From Strongylocentrotus droebachiensis (lineage: Eukaryota > Echinodermata > Echinoidea > Camarodonta > Strongylocentrotidae), in NCBI GenBank assembly GCA_035222895.1, contig JAVYIG010001046.1, positions 186,001 to 250,000 on the forward strand: DNA of 64,000 nt, written 5' to 3'. The translations under genes were made by a program, and so were the position numbers. Under the pieces are notes generated by a model. The model was not told where the DNA came from. It did no database searches and saw nothing but the letters and a program-made list of their open reading frames with translations. Positions 27,401 through 33,400 of this stretch are shown here, in pieces; the first letter of the stretch is position 1, and each line of letters opens with the position of its first letter.

Positions 27401-30400
27401 TCTCCCTAATGCCTCAGTTACACCTTTGCGTATTGCAGCGTATTTATGGCAAGCCGTTTTAACATTTATTCCTATTTCTTGATATCAAGAATTGAACTCT
27501 TGATATCAAGAAATCAAATTCTTGATATCAAGAATTTCCATTGCTTCACAACAGAAGGTCATTTCTTGATATATCAAGAATCAAGAAATAGGATAGATGT
27601 TAAACCGCTTGCCATAAATACGCAGCAATACGCAAGCCAAATATGCAAAGGTGTGACTGAAGCATTATAGGTCTGAGATTTCCTGAAATTATCAGAGCTC
27701 TAAATAATAGATGGCTCTGTGTAAAAATGATGTTTAAATAACCCTTATGCCTGTCATCTTGATATAACTATTCATTTTGTGTCTGGTTTTGTTTTTGCTT
27801 TTGTCATTGTTTTGTACAGTGATGCCATCCCTGATGGTGGTCACTATGGCAACCAGTTTGTGATGTTTGATGATGTTCCTCTCTACTGGGATGCTTGGGA
27901 TGTGATGGACTATCATCTGGAAACAAGGTGAACACATTATATAATTATTAGTTATATAAAGCTTCCAAGTGGTTCAATAAATCAGTGTATTTAATATCTT
28001 TAGCGCAGTACCCGGATGACTGATCAATATTGTGTTCGTATTGCTCAGTCATCCGGGAACTTCAACCATCAATTTGCTAGTCAGCTTGATATAGATAATA
28101 ATGATAATATTGTATGGCTTTGTTGTAGGGTTAGGAGGTTTGGATGTTTTTCATATTGATATTGTCATAGCTCAAGCAATATATTCTTGTATTACACTCA
28201 AAGCCATCCAATGTTATATAAATATTATCATTGTTATACAGTATTGCCAGAGTGCATGTCTCCTCGATTTTCACAACAATAACAAAGAAACTAACACAAA
28301 ATGCCTCTCTTTATTAAAGGGATCGTTTAACAATGTTAAATCTGAGATACACGGTCCTACATGTTACCAGTGTCTGTGACATGGTGTAATATTGAAGCCC
28401 TAACAAAGTTGCGCTTCAAAATGATCAAGAAGTTCCTCAAAAAAGTAAAAATCTTTGAGTGACCGGTTTTACCATACTTGTTTTCCCCAATAGACTGAAG
28501 TGTTATGAAAACCGTTCGGCGAACGGTTTTCAAAATTTGTAATTCCAATCATTAATATCTCGATAATCAGACAGGCGATCGGCTTGTAAAAGTCATGGAG
28601 TTCCTGACTGACCTAAAGGTTTATAATTATCATTGCAGCATGAGCTAAATCAAGGATTATTTCTAAAGGATCTAAGACAAAGTTACTGGATCCCTTTAAG
28701 GCAATACGTATTCTTAAAAAAAAACAAGTAAAAATATGAGGTTTAATTTTACTTTTTCCATCATAAGCCCCCCAGAGTCACCTTTCTCATCAAATAAATT
28801 TAATGAGTGTGCAAACACGTGAACCTCCATTTTTCAGATGACAAAATGACACTGTCACATTTCCTTGAGAATGTTACGTTTGTCATGAGATTTTCGGCAC
28901 AGCTGCTTTCTAGAATTTAAGGATTAAATGAGATCGAGCACTAGGGGAATATTTGTCCATTTCAAGTGAAACAGACAGGGCTCCTGTACATATATTTGCA
29001 CTTTGTACATGTACATATATGAAAACTATATAAATGGACAAAAATGCTGTCAGAAAGTGCATAAAATGGCAAATATTTATTTAATTTTTTTAAAATTTTG
29101 AATTTTTCAACGTGTTGCTAGTTAAATGATTTTAACAATTTGTGCGTGTTCTGCTCATACATCAGGCATGCTTTTTAGCACTCTGAATCAAAATGTATTG
29201 AGCAAAACTACAAAATGTGGAATGATTGTTGCACACAGGATAATGTATGAAAGAACTATAATAATCTTCTTCCACAGGAAGCCAGTGAGTGAGTGTACAT
29301 CCATTGAGATAGTGGAGACCAACGCTTTTCAGGTGTGTCTGAAGGTTGGACTTAAGATCAGTGAGAGGAGTAGCATTGAACAGAGGATTGTACTCAGAGC
29401 TTCTTCCAAGTACCTGGAGTTTCATGCTAAGGTATGATTGCAATACAGATGAAGATGATGGTGGTGGTGGTGGTGATGATGGTGGTGAGGATAGTGGTGG
29501 TGGTGATGGTGGTGGTGATGATGATGATGATGGTGATGATGGTTATAACAGTGATGATGATGAGTATGATGATGATGCGGATAAGGATCGTGATGATGGT
29601 GGTGATGATGGTGGTGGTGATGGTGGTAGTGTTGATGATGATGGTGGTGTAGATGGTGGTGGTGGTGGTGGTGATGATGATGATGGTGGTGATAATGATC
29701 GTGATGATGATGGTGATAGTGATAATGGTGATTATGGTGATGATGATGATCAATTTTATAGCAGTGATGATGGTTGTTATAGGGAATGGAGATGATGCTT
29801 GTAATGGTGATGGTGATAGTTTATGATGATGACAGTGATAGTGGTGATAATGAGGAAGAGGAGGATCGATGTATGATGAGGAGGAGTTTTATGATGAGTA
29901 TTAAACAAATATAATGAGTATGAAATAATGCCTGTAGGACACGTTTCCCAAGAACGTTCTTGCGGACAAATAACACATCAAGGCTAATAATCACGTATCA
30001 TTAGATGTTTTACACACTCTGACAGATATTGTAATGATGGGGATGAGGATGGTGATCATGATGAGGCCTAACAAAAAAAGATGTTGTAATGCCCTTTAGG
30101 TGCCAAAACATGGGTTGGTCGGTCGGAAATCTTTTTTTTTTAAACTTTAAAAACTTTTTGTTACTCCCTCTTTGGGCTGGTAATTCACAGTTTTTTCTTT
30201 AAAAACAACAGTGGAAAAAATTGTTTTAAAAAGCCGACCCTAGATTTTGGGGTCGGTCGCAAAGGGCAATGCAACCTTCTTTTTTTTTTTAGGCCTAATG
30301 GGTGTAACATTATTAGAAGAGGAATGTACTCTGGAGCTTGTTCTGAAATTCTTAATCAATACATCTATTGTATCATGTTGTAATCGTTGCTTTGACTAAA

Positions 30401-33400
30401 GGTTCACTGGGACGAGTCGCACAAGTTCCTGAAGGTGGAGTTTCCAGTCAATGCTCGCTCGCCAGAGGCAACCTTTGACATCCAGTTTGGCCACCTAAAG
30501 AGACCTACGCACCAGAACACATCCTGGGATTGGGCTAGATACGAGGTAAAAAGAGAAGAGGTAGACATTGTAATATTGAAATGGCGGTAGCACAGGACAG
30601 TTATGAAGCGAATCAGAAAATTATGTACAGTATGTTAAAACTACCAGAAGGGGGGCAGGGCAAATTAGGAGATTTGGAATGGAATCTCCCCTTCCTTTCT
30701 TTTTAAAAGGGGGGGGGGGGGGGGCATGGGTTGCATTTCATAATCATACATGAATATGTATGTATCACTATCTTTGTCGATTCCAATATGTAGTAGTGCA
30801 GAATATGTATTACAATTTGTTGTATTTGAATATTTGTGATTGATGACGCTGCATGCAATTGTACACTCTTAAATTGTAATTCTCTTCCACAGGTCGTAGG
30901 TCATAAGTGGATAGATTTATCACAGTACGACTGGGGTGTAGCTCTCCTTAATGACTGCAAGTACGGACACTCTGTCATTGGAAATGTCATGAGGATTTCA
31001 TTGTAAGTATAGCTGGCTTGTTGCTATGGTAATGATAAGGAGAAGGAGGAGGATATTGGTGGTGGAGGTATTGGGGGTAAGATGATGATGATGGTGGTGT
31101 AGATGATGTTGGTGGTAGTGATGATGATGATGATGATATTAGTGGTGGTGGTGATGATGATGATGCTATTGGTGGTGGCGGTGGTGATGATGACGATGAT
31201 GATGATGATGATGGGCATGCATTAGTATGAATGGGTTGTGACAATACTAAATGACTGCAAGTATGGACACTCTGTCATCAGCAATCATGATCTTAGATAT
31301 GAGAGTTGCTGCAGATAATGATTGAAATCAAGAAATGATGTTGAAGATCTCCAAATAAAGCCCCCCAAATATATATGTTAACAAGATTAAAAGGCAAAAT
31401 CTCTTTATGGCAAATTTTACATTTTCCTTTTTACCACGAACTGTGAAATATCATCTAGATCGATTAACTTAAAATCCACAACTTTGATCTCTTTTTTCTC
31501 TTCAGGTTGCGCTCCCCTAAGAAGCCTGACCCCGAAGCTGATATTGGTGATCATATCTTCTCCTATGCCATAATGCCTCACACAGGTAAACATACTAGGA
31601 AATGATGGACCTGTCTCATGAATTGAAATATAATAGGACTAATTACATTTTTATGATGATAATATTTTGATGATGGATAATGTGGAATCAAATGTATTTA
31701 TAGAGTCTTGTTGATTCAAACCTGGGTCCTGTTTCATAAAACTTATTTTAATAACAAATGATCAATATCTATGACAAATTTGCTGTCAGCCAATCAAATG
31801 CCACGATTTCAGTAGCTTTTCACAGTTTTTGTAATGTGTTATTGGTAACAAGTTTGATCAAAACAGGGTCCTGGAATACATGAAGCTTGAAAACTGTGTG
31901 TCTTGATGAAAATTGTTAAAAAGTGCTTTGATAAATACCTGATGTTATAAAATAATTTTGGTTGTCCCAGTATTTATATTCTTTATGTGCTTTTACTCGA
32001 TGTGACAAGGTAATTTTCATGGTCCCAATGTCCTTGTTATAATGAGCTCCTACTGTATATTGTAGATAAAATTATAGCAATTGTAAATTTTTTTCTAGGA
32101 ATTATTCACACCTGTTCCTACAAGTTCAGACTACATACATGGACATGATATTTTTTACTATGATTGTAGGAATGAGATAGAAAGAAAATAAATATATACA
32201 TTTACTTGCTAGTTTGAAGAGGAAAGCAGATTGTATAAGCCCTTTTCAAAATGTTCTTGCTGGCTAGGTACCTACCAATCAGGAGGTGTGATCCAAGCAG
32301 CCTATGAATTCAACAACCCTATGACACCAGTCCCTGTGTCATCTGAAACGACCCTTGACCTGAGGGAGTTCCTCACCATAGCACCCTCTTCTGTCATCAT
32401 TGAGTCAGTCAAGAAGGTATGATGTGGTTGGAAGCAAGGTTACACCCAACATTTGCTCCTGGCTTTATTTTGTCAAAAGTATAGGGTGACGGTTGTAATT
32501 GCGTTTTAGGTAGGGTTTAGGGTTAGGTGGCAATTGGGTTTAAGGTGGGGTTTAGGGTTAGGGTCGCAATTGGGTTGTAGGTTAGGTTTAGGGTTAGGGT
32601 TGCAACTGGGATTAAGGTTAGGGTTGCAATTGGGTTGTAGGTTAGGTTTAGGGCTAGGGTTGCAATTGGGTTTTATCAGGGTTGCAACTGGGTCTTAGGT
32701 TTGGTTTAGGGTTAGCGTTGCAATTGGGTTTTAGGTTGGGTTTAGGGTTAGAGGTGCAATTTGGTTTTAGGTTTGGTTTAGGTTAGGGTTGCAATTGGGT
32801 TTGAGGTTAGGTTTAGGGTTAGAGTTCCAATTGGGTTTTAGGTTAGGGTTAGGGTTGCAATTGGGTTTTAGATTGGGTTTAGGGTTAGGGGTACTATTGG
32901 GATTTAGGTTGTGTTTATGGTTAAGGTTGCTATTGGGTCTTATGTTGGGTTCAGAATTAGGGTTGTAATTGGGTTTTAGGTTAGGTTTAGGGTTAGGGCT
33001 GCAATTGGGTTTTAGATTGGTTTTAGGGTTAGGGTGGCAATTGGTTTTAGGTTGGGTTTAGGGTTAGGGTTGCAATTGGGTTTTAGGTTTAGGGCTAGGG
33101 TTGCAATTGGGTTTTAGGTTGGGTTTAGGGTTAGGGTTACCTATAGAGGTGGGTCCAGGGTTGAAGTTAGGAATTTGGTTAGTGTGGGAGATTATCGCAC
33201 GGCAACTTTTCGGGAGCATGTGTTCTACATCTGGTTGGAAGAAACAATTACTGCAGCATCAAACTTGTTAAAAAAACATCAAATTCCTGTCATTTTATCC
33301 ATGCTAGTAGCGATAAGTTTAACTATCTAGTATCCTTTTGTACTGAAAGTTATTGAATGCATCCCTTTTCTTGCCGGTTGATAAAGAAATAGATCTATTT

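Noticed and set aside
29346..29795. Asp/Gly-rich open frame
   Set aside because: Read-through of exon 18 DNA into a GAT/GGT microsatellite; not a gene.
32490..33150. Chromosome end or assembly telomere
   Set aside because: The repeat is irregular, lies between MAN2C1 exons 22 and 23, and both exons are intact on either side.
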